64,000 bases of DNA from Flavobacteriaceae bacterium (lineage in GTDB: Bacteria > Bacteroidota > Bacteroidia > Flavobacteriales > Weeksellaceae): NCBI GenBank assembly GCA_012522185.1, contig JAAYKY010000056.1, positions 1 to 64,000 of the forward strand. Reading direction: 5' to 3'. Of this stretch, positions 44,177 through 51,962 are shown piece after piece (within the stretch, counting starts at the first letter, position 1; each line of letters opens with the position of its first letter). The notes below the pieces were generated by a model. The model was not told the DNA's origin. It searched no databases and was given only the letters and a program-made list of their open reading frames with translations. The position numbers were made by a program, and so were the translations under genes.

Positions 44177-45952
44177 TCATTTAATTGTTAAATCAAATGG
44201 CATTCGAAGCTGTACTCCACCGAATTCTCGCATGGTTTTCAATTGTTGATAAATTTGAAAATATTTCTCACCCAACTCTTGCTGGATCATCGTTTCGGCT
44301 TTGGTCACCTGATAAGCTTGAAGAAACTCCTCAAAACCTCCTTTTCGGAACGGATAACTCATAACGGAGTAATTTTCAAGCTCTGCTTTCTCTGCAGCTG
44401 CCTGTATAGCGTCTTCCAAAGTACCGAGCTGATCTACCAAACCAAGTTTCAAAGCTTGAGTTCCTGACCATACTCTTCCTCCACCGATCGAGTCCACTTC
44501 TTCAAAACTCATATTACGGGCGTTCATCACATGATTTACAAATACACCATAAACATTTTCGGTCATTTCGGTCATGGTTTCAATTCCGGTTGATGACATC
44601 GGTTTGAAAACGGTCGTCAGGAAATCGGAGTTTTCGTTGGTATTCACATAATCTGTGGTTATCCCGATGTTATTGACCAGTTTTTGTGCTGATGGGATCA
44701 TTCCCAAAACACCGATTGATCCTGTAATCGTATTGGGGCTGGAAAAAATAGCATCGGCTTCCATCGCAATGTAATATCCACCCGAGGCAGCTACATCACC
44801 AAAAGAGACAACAACCGGTTTTATCTTTCGCAATTCTCGTAGTTCATATAAAATCTCTTCTGAGGAGTCCGCGCTTCCTCCCGGTGAATTCACTCTCAAA
44901 ACCACGGCTTTTATTTTATCATCGTCTTGCAATTCCCGAATTGCCTTTTTATAAACTTCGGATTGAATCCCCGAATAGCCCTCACCCGGCATAATGGCAC
45001 CCGAAGCATATAAAACAGCAATACGATCTTTACCTTTTTCAGGTTTCAATGTGGCTGCATATTTAGCTAAACCTATGGTGTGTTTATCCAAAACATCTCT
45101 CAATGTTTCTTTTTTGTCTTCTTCCAATTCCAGTCGATTCGCCAAAGCTCTTTCATAATCACCTTCCTGAGCGAGTTTATCGACCAATTTAAATTCAACC
45201 GCTTTTTCCGGGTTAAAACTGTGAAGACTATCTACGCTGGCATTGAATTCTTCCAATGAGATTTTTCGTGATTTAGCGATTTCTTCTGAGAGATTTCCCC
45301 AGATATCGTTCAATAACAAACTTAATTGCTCACGATTTTCTTCCGACAAATCATCACGCATATATGGTTCAACGGCCGATTTATATTCGCCATGACGGAT
45401 TACCTGAAAGTCAATCCCATACTTGTCTCCGAGGTTTTTGAAGAACATCACTTCCGCACTCATTCCTTGAACGATAACCATTCCCATTGGATTTTGAAAA
45501 ATCGAATCAGCAACTGAATTCAACACATAGGCTCCTTGAGTGGAATTATGTGAATACGCATAAATAAATTTTCCACTTTCTTTAAAATCCACTAAAGCAT
45601 TTCGAATGTCGGTCAATTGAGAAGCACCTCCAATAAAAGAGGAAACTTTCAAACTTATTCCTTTGATTTTATCGTCCTCTTTCGCTGCATTGATTGTTCG
45701 GATAATATCCCGGAAATAAACTTCCGTTCCAGGAGCCGGGCCGAAAAGGCTCAACTCATTGTCCATGGAACTTTCTTTGATAGGTGAATCAAAAGTTAAC
45801 TCCAGAACCGAACCATTTTTGGGACCCGTTGATTGAAATAATTCCCCTGCCATCGACATCAAAATCAGTAAGCCAAACACAGAGAAAATCAAAATAAAAG
45901 TCAGGAAATTCCCAACAATTACTACAAATACATTTCCAAAGAATTTTTTCAT
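44177..45952 (-). CDS. sppA: Signal peptide peptidase SppA, long (67K) type
   Basis: 591 residues. One amino-terminal membrane helix (FLTFILIFSVFGLLILM), then two tandem ClpP-like domains as in E. coli SppA. The catalytic Lys is in the first domain (RHGEYKSAVEPYMRDDLSEENR) and the Ser in the second (VAASGGYYIAMEADAI); VNSPGGSADSSE precedes it. It digests leftover signal peptides in the membrane as a tetramer. It diverges from folK; a near-perfect dyad covers the folK start. Confidence 0.94.
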   Translation of the reverse strand: MKKFFGNVFVVIVGNFLTFILIFSVFGLLILMSMAGELFQSTGPKNGSVLELTFDSPIKESSMDNELSLFGPAPGTEVYFRDIIRTINAAKEDDKIKGISLKVSSFIGGASQLTDIRNALVDFKESGKFIYAYSHNSTQGAYVLNSVADSIFQNPMGMVIVQGMSAEVMFFKNLGDKYGIDFQVIRHGEYKSAVEPYMRDDLSEENREQLSLLLNDIWGNLSEEIAKSRKISLEEFNASVDSLHSFNPEKAVEFKLVDKLAQEGDYERALANRLELEEDKKETLRDVLDKHTIGLAKYAATLKPEKGKDRIAVLYASGAIMPGEGYSGIQSEVYKKAIRELQDDDKIKAVVLRVNSPGGSADSSEEILYELRELRKIKPVVVSFGDVAASGGYYIAMEADAIFSSPNTITGSIGVLGMIPSAQKLVNNIGITTDYVNTNENSDFLTTVFKPMSSTGIETMTEMTENVYGVFVNHVMNARNMSFEEVDSIGGGRVWSGTQALKLGLVDQLGTLEDAIQAAAEKAELENYSVMSYPFRKGGFEEFLQAYQVTKAETMIQQELGEKYFQIYQQLKTMREFGGVQLRMPFDLTIK

Positions 45953-45972
45953 TTCTGAATTTTAATTAATAA

Positions 45973-45992
45973 TTTGCGTCATATGTCGCAAA
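45973..45992. promoter_or_regulatory. Dyad over the folK start codon
   Basis: TTTGCG-T-CATATG-T-CGCAAA is symmetric at 18 of 20 positions and includes the folK ATG (45983). It lies 21 bases upstream of sppA on the other strand. It may be an operator for both genes or chance in AT-rich DNA. Confidence 0.35.
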
Positions 45993-46384
45993 ATAAGATC
46001 AGTTTGTTACTCGGTTCCAATATTTTTGACCGAAAAAAGAATTTAGAAACAGCTTCTGAATTGATTATTAGCAAAATAGGTAAAATTGAAAGAAGTTCAA
46101 AAATCATAGAAACAGTACCGGAAGGATTTCAATCGGATCACAATTTCCTCAACCAAGTCATTGAGATTCGTTCTGAGTTTTCTCCCATGAAAGTTTTAAA
46201 ACTTGCAAAGGAAATTGAAAAAGCAATGGGTCGGATTTATATAGAAACCTCTCAAGCTTATCAAGATAGGATTATTGACATTGACCTTTTGACATTTAAC
46301 TCAATTAATTTTGAAAGCAAAGAGCTTTCGTTGCCTCATCATCAAGTAAATTCAAGAAAATTCGTAAAAAAACTCATGAATTAG
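45983..46384 (+). CDS. folK: HPPK, 6-hydroxymethyl-7,8-dihydropterin pyrophosphokinase
   Basis: 133 residues from the ATG at 45983 (MSQNKISLLLGSN); an in-frame TTG three codons upstream is less likely. It transfers pyrophosphate from ATP to hydroxymethyl-dihydropterin in folate synthesis. Seen: LLLGSNIFDRKKNLE, VPEGFQSDHNFLNQVIEI, and the metal-binding signature YQDRIIDIDLLTFN. It is on the short side for HPPK (usual 155-160), with a reduced amino end and loop, but keeps the motif Asp residues. Confidence 0.9.
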   Translation: MSQNKISLLLGSNIFDRKKNLETASELIISKIGKIERSSKIIETVPEGFQSDHNFLNQVIEIRSEFSPMKVLKLAKEIEKAMGRIYIETSQAYQDRIIDIDLLTFNSINFESKELSLPHHQVNSRKFVKKLMN

Positions 46385-46405
46385 TTAATAAACAGATTAT
46401 TTTAC

Positions 46406-46413
46406 TAAATTTG
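46406..46413 (+). promoter_or_regulatory. -10 element of the ompA-family gene
   Basis: TAAATTTG matches TAnnTTTG; TTAG at 46381-46384 is a weak -33 with a 21-base spacer. The leader would be about 45 bases. Confidence 0.45.
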
Positions 46414-46462
46414 CCTCATTAACTAAAATTATTTGAGTATTTAACCTACCCAAAAATAATCT

Positions 46463-47917
46463 ATGAGAAAAATTTATTTACTCGCTTTGTCATTGATTTG
46501 TTTCCCGTTATTGTTTGCGCAGGAAACAAGTAGCACTTTAAATGAAACCCCAGAAAAAAAGAAATTCACTAACGCTGATAAGGAATTCAACGATTGGTAT
46601 ATTTCAGTTTTTGCTGGTGGAAACGCTCTACAAAACACGGATTTAGTTTCTTGGGGCGATGGAAGATTTATTCCTGGATATGATTTTCAACTTCAGGTCA
46701 CCAAAGAAGTAACTCACGCATTTGGTATTGCTCTTATGGGGCAATATGGTAAAACTCGTCAGTACGGAGAGGGAAATCAATTGAATTATATAAATGCATG
46801 GGACGGGAGAACCGAGTACTATGGTTTAAGCCTTATAGGAGATTTGAACCTAAGCATGCTATTTAGAAGAATTGATAACGAATCACCATTCAGATGGGCT
46901 TGGCATGCGTATGCCGGTGCTGGTATAATCGCCTATAAGGCGGAAAGAAAAGCACGACATATTTATGGCGAGCATCAACCTGTAAATGATTGGAGTTTGG
47001 TTAATGATATTAAATTCAACGACCGTTCTATTTTTGCACAAGTTGGAACCGGACTTCGCTACAAACTTAGCCCAAGCTTTGATTTGGAGATGAGAGCTAT
47101 GTATGTGATGACGGGTGACGAATCGTTTGATGCTTCAGGAGATCCGATCCCTGGCGAATGGACATTGGCAGACATAGAAGAAGGTCGCGATGACAATATG
47201 ATTACATTGTCTTTGGGGCTTCATTATAAAATTGGAAAACATAAAGAATCTTTGCAATGGCATGATCCTTTGAATTCCATCACTTCCGTTTCTGCTGCAG
47301 CGAATATTCCTTGTGCAGACGATGATAATGATGGAGTTTGTAACCTTTACGACAAGTGCCCTGATACACCGGAAGGAATCAAAGTAGATGGCGCGGGTTG
47401 TCCTTTGGATACAGACAATGATGGTGTGCCGGATTCAATCGACGAATGTCCTACAATCCCAGGTCCTCCAACTAACAATGGTTGCCCTCTACCAATCGTA
47501 GAAGTAAGTATCGGTTCAATCGCAAGTAGTATTTCCGATATCCTACAAGGAATTGAGTTTGACTACGATAAAGATGTAATTCGCGCAGTATCTTATCCTA
47601 AACTAGATGCAGCATTTGATATACTTCAAGCACACCCTTCCTACAAATTCTATGTAGAAGGACATACGGATGCAGCTGGAAGCGTTGCTTACAATCAAGA
47701 CTTATCTGAAAGAAGAGCAGCTTCTGTAGTGAGATATCTTGTAAACAAAGGAATTCCGGCAAGTCAGTTAGTACCTGTTGGTAAAGGTGAGTCAGATTTG
47801 AAGCACCCTGAATGTGATCCTGTATCGAACTGTCCTGCATGGAAAAACCTTGAGAACCGTCGCGTTGTTTTCAAACCTTATGGTGAAGCAATCGATGGCT
47901 TAGAATACAGACAATAA
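46463..47917 (+). CDS. OmpA-family porin with thrombospondin type 3-like repeats
   Basis: 484 residues. Signal peptide ending LLFAQ, an eight-strand-like barrel (about 45-260), then calcium-binding acidic repeats (DDDNDGVCNLYDKCPDTPEG and DTDNDGVPDSIDECPTIPG), and an OmpA peptidoglycan-binding domain (about 350-475: FDYDKDVIRAVSYPKLDAA, VEGHTDAAGSVAYNQDLSERRAASV, ENRRVVF). It links the outer membrane to the cell wall; this is often one of the most abundant outer membrane proteins in the group. Four cysteines near the repeats may form disulfides. Confidence 0.93.
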   Translation: MRKIYLLALSLICFPLLFAQETSSTLNETPEKKKFTNADKEFNDWYISVFAGGNALQNTDLVSWGDGRFIPGYDFQLQVTKEVTHAFGIALMGQYGKTRQYGEGNQLNYINAWDGRTEYYGLSLIGDLNLSMLFRRIDNESPFRWAWHAYAGAGIIAYKAERKARHIYGEHQPVNDWSLVNDIKFNDRSIFAQVGTGLRYKLSPSFDLEMRAMYVMTGDESFDASGDPIPGEWTLADIEEGRDDNMITLSLGLHYKIGKHKESLQWHDPLNSITSVSAAANIPCADDDNDGVCNLYDKCPDTPEGIKVDGAGCPLDTDNDGVPDSIDECPTIPGPPTNNGCPLPIVEVSIGSIASSISDILQGIEFDYDKDVIRAVSYPKLDAAFDILQAHPSYKFYVEGHTDAAGSVAYNQDLSERRAASVVRYLVNKGIPASQLVPVGKGESDLKHPECDPVSNCPAWKNLENRRVVFKPYGEAIDGLEYRQ

Positions 47918-47940
47918 GCAATTATTAATTTAATAATATA

Positions 47941-47966
47941 AAGGGGTGCAATGCATCCCTTTTTTT
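47941..47966 (+). terminator. Terminator after the OmpA-family gene
   Basis: AAGGGGTGCA and TGCATCCCTT pair (one wobble) with a very small loop and then seven T. Confidence 0.8.
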
Positions 47967-48109
47967 GTACTTAAAACTTCACACTCATATCAAAGTATTA
48001 TTTAACTCACAAACTTTATTATTGTCCAAACATCTAATTTGATGTTCATTAAATCATTTTTAAATTAACATTGGCCATGCAAAATCCTGAAAAATTGATA
48101 CAGGATTAA

Positions 48110-48268
48110 TCGATATTTATTTTGTTCCTTTCAAAAAGACTCGATGGTTCGATTGGTGTTTATTATGTCAATGACATTCCACTCGGCAAGGTCAATCAAG
48201 CTGTCAAAAACAATGCTATTTATCAGACATCTAAGCCTATTTTTCAAGGAAAGTCTTCCCTAATTTAG
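48110..48268 (+). pseudogene. Coding relic, possibly of an IS982-type transposase
   Basis: An open stretch of about 52 codons without a proper start reads LFLSKRLDGSIGVYYVNDIP, then LGKVNQAVKNNAIYQTSK and IFQGKSS before a stop. The GVYYVNDIPL ... GKSS spacing resembles the motif around the first catalytic Asp in IS982 transposases (IYYVDSTPL ... RGKSS), but the similarity is weak and the flanks are not coding. Treat the name as a guess. Confidence 0.25.
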
Positions 48269-48382
48269 GTCGGGAGAATTTGGAAAACATTGGTCTTATT
48301 TATACCTTTAGTCATCTTCAAATCTGTAGGATTTACCTTTAATTTTTATTTTTTCGACTTGTTTAAGACCTTTCGTATCATG

Positions 48383-48514
48383 ATGGTATAAACATCATAT
48401 AAGTATGACATAGGCATGACATAAGGATGGCACAACCATGGTATGAGCATGGCATAAACTGGGATGTATGTGGGATAGCTAATGGGGTAGCTTTGGGATA
48501 TCTATGGAGTATGA
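48383..48514. repeat. Degenerate 11-bp tandem array, about 12 units
   Basis: Twelve consecutive 11-base units keep phase over 132 bases: for example ATGGTATAAAC, ATGACATAGGC, ATGACATAAGG, ATGGCACAACC, ATGGTATGAGC, ATGGCATAAAC, then a TGGGATAGCTA-like subfamily. The consensus is near ATGGNATARNC. There is no dyad inside the unit, and the array lies about 65 bases beyond the mscL terminator. Confidence 0.8.
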
Positions 48515-48578
48515 GGTAAGGAATTAGGGAATTTCTTGTTTATCGCTATTTCAGGACGGGACATATTTAAAACAAAGA

Positions 48579-48607
48579 AAGCCGTCTCGTTTGAAGCGAG
48601 ACGGCTT
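48579..48607 (-). terminator. Terminator after mscL
   Basis: AAGCCGTCTCG (48579-48589) and CGAGACGGCTT (48597-48607) pair perfectly over 11 positions with a 7-base loop; on the minus strand a T-rich tail follows. Confidence 0.8.
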
Positions 48608-48631
48608 ATAATTTATTTGTAATTCTTCGTT

Positions 48632-49036
48632 TTATTTATTCTTTAGCAAATCTCTGATTTCTGTAAGAAGGACTTCTTCGTTGGATGGACCAGCTGCTTC
48701 CTCCACTGCTTCTTCTTTTCGTTTCAGTGAATTAACCCCCTTGATAACCATAAAGATACACAATGCAATTATGAAAAACTGAATAATCACATTGATGAAA
48801 TTACCATATTGAATAGCAACCTCGGCTGCACCTGTTGCCTCATTCGCCTCAGCTAGAGTGATTTTCATATTACTAAAGTCCATACCTCCAGTAATGTATC
48901 CAAGCGGTGGCATAATCAAATCGTCAACCAATGAGGTGACAATTTTCCCAAAAGCCCCACCAATTACAACACCGACAGCCAGATCAATTACGCTTCCGCG
49001 CATTGCAAACTCTTTGAATTCTTTAACCATTCCCAT
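48632..49036 (-). CDS. mscL: Large-conductance mechanosensitive channel MscL
   Basis: 134 residues. A pentameric inner membrane channel that opens on membrane tension. Seen: amino helix [43 protein letters not shown], (shortened family core), a second membrane helix [20 protein letters not shown], and the charged cytoplasmic bundle ending [12 protein letters not shown]. The loop between the helices is of normal length. It is 40 bases after the DUF192 gene and may be read through from yidD-lgt. Confidence 0.96.
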   Translation of the reverse strand: MGMVKEFKEFAMRGSVIDLAVGVVIGGAFGKIVTSLVDDLIMPPLGYITGGMDFSNMKITLAEANEATGAAEVAIQYGNFINVIIQFFIIALCIFMVIKGVNSLKRKEEAVEEAAGPSNEEVLLTEIRDLLKNK

Positions 49037-49076
49037 ATTTTATAATTTTAGATTGATTTAAAATTAAGGAAAATTT

Positions 49077-49598
49077 TTAATTTGTCCTATTCCAATTGAT
49101 TTTTGTAACTCCTTCTTCAATTCCCCAGCTCTCTGCTAAACCACCATTGATTTCCACCACAAATTTGGAATCAGCTGCTGCAGCAGCAACCGTTCCTCCT
49201 GGACTCATCGCAGATTCTGCACCGGGTTGAGCATTTCGCGCAATGTTTATCAAAACGGAATCCTTATCGAAATACATAATATCCAAAGGAATACGGGTGT
49301 TTTTCATGTAAAAAGTATGTGGTCTGACCTCATGATCTTCGAAGATAAACAGCATTCCATGGTTTTCATCCATTTGCGAACGATCCATCAAGCCTCTCGC
49401 TCTTTTATTGGGTGTATCGGCTATTTCTATATCAATGGTTTTTAAAACTTCCCCATCAGCATTTAGAAATTCCAATACCCCGTTTTTTGTAAATTCAATT
49501 TCAACTGAAGTGATTTCTCCAGTAGGTCCTGAAGTTTCTTTATTCCCACAAGAAACCAGCAAAGAAATCAATGCAATTGCAAAAAAAACTTTTTTCAT
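49077..49598 (-). CDS. DUF192 lipoprotein
   Basis: 173 residues. Lipobox LLVSC near residue 17, then a DUF192 domain (IDIEIADTPNKRARGLMDRSQMDENHGMLFIF, shortened; FYMKNTRIPLDIMYFDKDSVL; SPGGTVAAAAADSKFVVEINGG). DUF192 proteins are small beta-rich periplasmic or cell surface proteins without a settled function. It begins 11 bases after the lgt stop, so the same operon makes the enzyme that lipidates it. Confidence 0.88.
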   Translation of the reverse strand: MKKVFFAIALISLLVSCGNKETSGPTGEITSVEIEFTKNGVLEFLNADGEVLKTIDIEIADTPNKRARGLMDRSQMDENHGMLFIFEDHEVRPHTFYMKNTRIPLDIMYFDKDSVLINIARNAQPGAESAMSPGGTVAAAAADSKFVVEINGGLAESWGIEEGVTKINWNRTN

Positions 49599-49609
49599 TC
49601 TATAATTCT

Positions 49610-50512
49610 TTAATCTTTATAAATTCTGTTTTTGGATGTCATCATTACAATAACACCTACAATGATAAATGGAATACTCAGAATCTGTCCATTATTTAAT
49701 CCGATATTCAAAGCCTGAGCTACAAATTCATCACCTTGATCTTCTTTGAAGAATTCTACAAAAAACCGAACACACCATAAAAGGACGAAGAACAATCCGA
49801 AAATATAACCTTGATGGTACTTTTTATCTGTTTTTCTATAAATATGCCAAATGATGAAGAAAATAATTACATAACAAATGGCTTCGTATAATTGAGCGGG
49901 ATGTCTTGCGATTAGATTATCACCATACCCCGCACTTTGCTGAACAAATTTCACTGCCCAAGGCAGATCCGAAGGTTTCCCTACGATTTCCGAATTGATG
50001 AAATTCCCCACTCGAATTGCTGCGCCTCCCAAAGGAACCGTGATTGCCACCCGATCCAATAGCCAAAAAAGATTTCGTTTAAGATATTTTCGGTTAAATA
50101 AGTAAGATGCAAGTAGAAAGCCTAAAGTTGCTCCATGACTTGCCAATCCTCTAAATCCTGAAAATTCATAGCCTTGCAAAAGTCCGAAAAACGAAGAAGC
50201 ATTCGGATTTCTCTGAACCGGTAGGAAAACCTCAATCAACGCCTGACCAATTGGCATGCCCTGATACGTATCGAAATTATAAAATAATTCGCCCAAACGA
50301 GCGCCAATTATCACTCCTAAAAATGCATAAAGAAATAAAGGGTCTAGAATTTTGAGATCAACTCTGTCCGTTTCTAACATCTTTTTCATCAAATACCACC
50401 CCATGACAAAGGCCAGTATCCACATCAAACTATAATAATGGATTTTAATAAATCCGAAGTCAAATAATACTGGGTCGATGTTCCAAGTAATCGCCAAAAA
50501 TAAATTATTCAT
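49610..50512 (-). CDS. lgt: Prolipoprotein diacylglyceryl transferase
   Basis: 300 residues with seven membrane helices. It transfers diacylglycerol from phosphatidylglycerol to the lipobox Cys. Seen: the amino helix region [26 protein letters not shown], the signature [28 protein letters not shown] (shortened), and [12 protein letters not shown] with the conserved His and Arg nearby. Its ATG overlaps the yidD stop by four bases, so translation is coupled. Confidence 0.95.
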   Translation of the reverse strand: MNNLFLAITWNIDPVLFDFGFIKIHYYSLMWILAFVMGWYLMKKMLETDRVDLKILDPLFLYAFLGVIIGARLGELFYNFDTYQGMPIGQALIEVFLPVQRNPNASSFFGLLQGYEFSGFRGLASHGATLGFLLASYLFNRKYLKRNLFWLLDRVAITVPLGGAAIRVGNFINSEIVGKPSDLPWAVKFVQQSAGYGDNLIARHPAQLYEAICYVIIFFIIWHIYRKTDKKYHQGYIFGLFFVLLWCVRFFVEFFKEDQGDEFVAQALNIGLNNGQILSIPFIIVGVIVMMTSKNRIYKD

Positions 50513-50754
50513 AGTTTTTCTTTTTTAGGCACGGGGTCATACCCGCTTCCACCCCATGGATGGCATCTGAAAATTCTTTTCGTTCCCAAATATAATCCTT
50601 TTATCAATCCGTGCGTGCGCAATGCCTCCAACATATAATGCGAACAAGTCGGAGAAAAACGACAATTACTACCCATCCAAGGAGAAATGGCCAATTGGTA
50701 AAACCTTACCAAACCAATAAAAGGCAAAATGATAATTTTTTGGAACGAATTCAT
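50509..50754 (-). CDS. yidD: Membrane protein insertion efficiency factor YidD
   Basis: 81 residues. Amphipathic amino helix, then the family core [22 protein letters not shown] with the conserved Cys residues and [14 protein letters not shown]. YidD helps YidC insert inner membrane proteins. In many genomes it sits in rnpA-yidD-yidC; here it leads lgt instead. A full-consensus promoter at 50761-50792 ends six bases before its ATG. Confidence 0.94.
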   Translation of the reverse strand: MNSFQKIIILPFIGLVRFYQLAISPWMGSNCRFSPTCSHYMLEALRTHGLIKGLYLGTKRIFRCHPWGGSGYDPVPKKEKL

Positions 50755-50760
50755 TTCTTA

Positions 50761-50792
50761 CAAATGTAGAAAATCTATGTTTTCCACTCAAA
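50761..50792 (-). promoter_or_regulatory. Consensus promoter of yidD-lgt, leaderless
   Basis: The minus strand reads TTTG (50792-50789), 20 bases, TACATTTG (50768-50761), then TAAGAA and the ATG. Both boxes match fully. Since transcription should begin four to seven bases past the -10 element, the message would have practically no leader. Confidence 0.7.
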
Positions 50793-50817
50793 TTTATTAC
50801 TCTCGTTTGGAGAGGTT

Positions 50818-51351
50818 TTAGGAGACTTTCAATTTCTCAAACATTTCCCACAAAATAATTCCCGCACAAACACTCACGTTGAGCGAATGTTTGGTTCCAC
50901 CTTGCGGTATTTCGATGCTCCTATCACTTTGATTGATCACTTCTTGTTGAACGCCTTCGACTTCATTCCCAAAAATAACTGCAAATTTATCATTTGAATT
51001 AAGTTCGATTTCCGAAAGGTTTTTACTTCCTTCGGTTTGTTCGATCGAGAGAATCTGATAATTATGCTTTTTTAAATCCTGGATCAATTCCGAAATATCC
51101 TTCACATATTCCCAATCCACACTTTCGGTTGCGCCCAAAGCCGTTTTTCGAATTTCTTTGTGTGGTGGCGTGGCCGTAATCCCGCAGAGATAAATTTTTT
51201 CAATCAAAAAAGCATCGGCCGTTCTGAAAACCGAACCGATGTTGTACATACTCCGGATGTTATCCAGAATCACAACCACCGGGATTTTCTCAATTTCTTT
51301 AAATTCCTCCACCGAAATCCGACCTAGTTCCTCCAGTTTTAATTTTCTCAT
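50818..51351 (-). CDS. SpoU/TrmH family RNA 2'-O-methyltransferase
   Basis: 177 residues, the single-domain SPOUT form. Seen: motif 1 VVILDNIRSMYNIGSVFRTADAF (shortened), motif 2 FAVIFGNEVEGVQQEVI and motif 3 IEIPQGGTKHSLNVSVCAGIILWE. It uses S-adenosylmethionine to methylate a ribose in tRNA or rRNA; the exact site is unknown, TrmH- or TrmL-like targets being candidates. A TAATTTTG element (51356-51363) lies four bases before its ATG. Confidence 0.92.
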   Translation of the reverse strand: MRKLKLEELGRISVEEFKEIEKIPVVVILDNIRSMYNIGSVFRTADAFLIEKIYLCGITATPPHKEIRKTALGATESVDWEYVKDISELIQDLKKHNYQILSIEQTEGSKNLSEIELNSNDKFAVIFGNEVEGVQQEVINQSDRSIEIPQGGTKHSLNVSVCAGIILWEMFEKLKVS

Positions 51352-51355
51352 GGCA

Positions 51356-51363
51356 CAAAATTA
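51356..51363 (-). promoter_or_regulatory. -10 element directly at the methyltransferase start
   Basis: The minus strand reads TAATTTTG, four bases, then ATG; a TTTA with 21-base spacing is the best -33. A leaderless message is predicted. Confidence 0.45.
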
Positions 51364-51412
51364 ACCTTTAGTTTCTATAATCTATAAATTTTGTAATAAA
51401 CTAACTAAAGAA

Positions 51413-51553
51413 TTGGAAAAAGAGGTTATTGATTCCAAGTTATCCAAATTATTGGAAACTTATAAAACAGAAGAACTCGACTTATCCACTATAAATCAAG
51501 AAGTAGAAATTGTAAGACAAGAAATTTATGACAAACAAAAAGCTAATCTTTGA
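51413..51553 (+). pseudogene. Remnant of the antitoxin paired with a PIN toxin
   Basis: A frame without ATG reads ELEKEVIDSKLSKLLETYK, then TEELDLSTINQEVEIVRQEI and a stop, overlapping the PIN frame by 26 bases as in live toxin-antitoxin operons. The helical, charged end is of the kind seen in small antitoxins next to COG1569-type PIN proteins. The amino-terminal DNA-binding part is missing: the methyltransferase gene begins only about 60 bases upstream on the other strand. TTG at 51413 is the only possible start. Confidence 0.5.
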
Positions 51554-51962
51554 CACCAAAGTTTGGATTAGCTTTTTGATTGGTAAAAGGCTTTCAAATC
51601 TTAAACAACATATTGTAAATGCCTTGATAAAAATTGTTATTACAAATCAACTATTGGAGGAAATAAAAATAGATATCGTTCCAACTCATTTTTTAAGTAG
51701 AGATTCTAAAGCCAGTTTTTTGTTGGATCTAATTGAGTTCTCTCGAGCAGATTACCTTGTAACTGGCGATCAAGATTTATTAGAGTTAAATCCATTTCAA
51801 ACTGCCCAAAACTTAACTCCTTCAGAATTCGAAGCTTTACTTAACTTTTCAACATCCTCCGCCAAAACAGACAATTTCCCTAACTTAGCAATCTTAAATC
51901 AAAAAGAAATTGGCAAAGAAAGAAACACCCTTGATGAAGCAATACAACAGCATCAAAGCTAA
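51528..51962 (+). pseudogene. Decayed PIN-domain toxin running into mutS
   Basis: 144 codons. The amino part MTNKKLIFDTKVWISFLIGK and the later RDSKASFLLDLIEFSRADYLVTGDQDLLELNPF (shortened) and LTPSEFEALL belong to the COG1569 PIN family. Between EEIKID and IVPTHFLSRD about 40 residues that hold the middle helices in intact relatives are missing. DTN has become DTK and RDxKDN has become RDSKAS, so one metal-binding Asp is lost. After EALL the frame runs on through 40 unrelated residues and overlaps mutS by 53 bases. It is most likely inactive. Confidence 0.7.

Larger units (their letters stand above)
47918..48631. other. Gene-free stretch of 714 bases with relics and a tandem array
   Basis: Holds, from left to right, the porin terminator, a coding relic (48110-48268), about 110 bases without visible features, a degenerate 11-bp tandem array (48383-48514), and the mscL terminator. 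No intact gene is seen on either strand. Confidence 0.75.
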
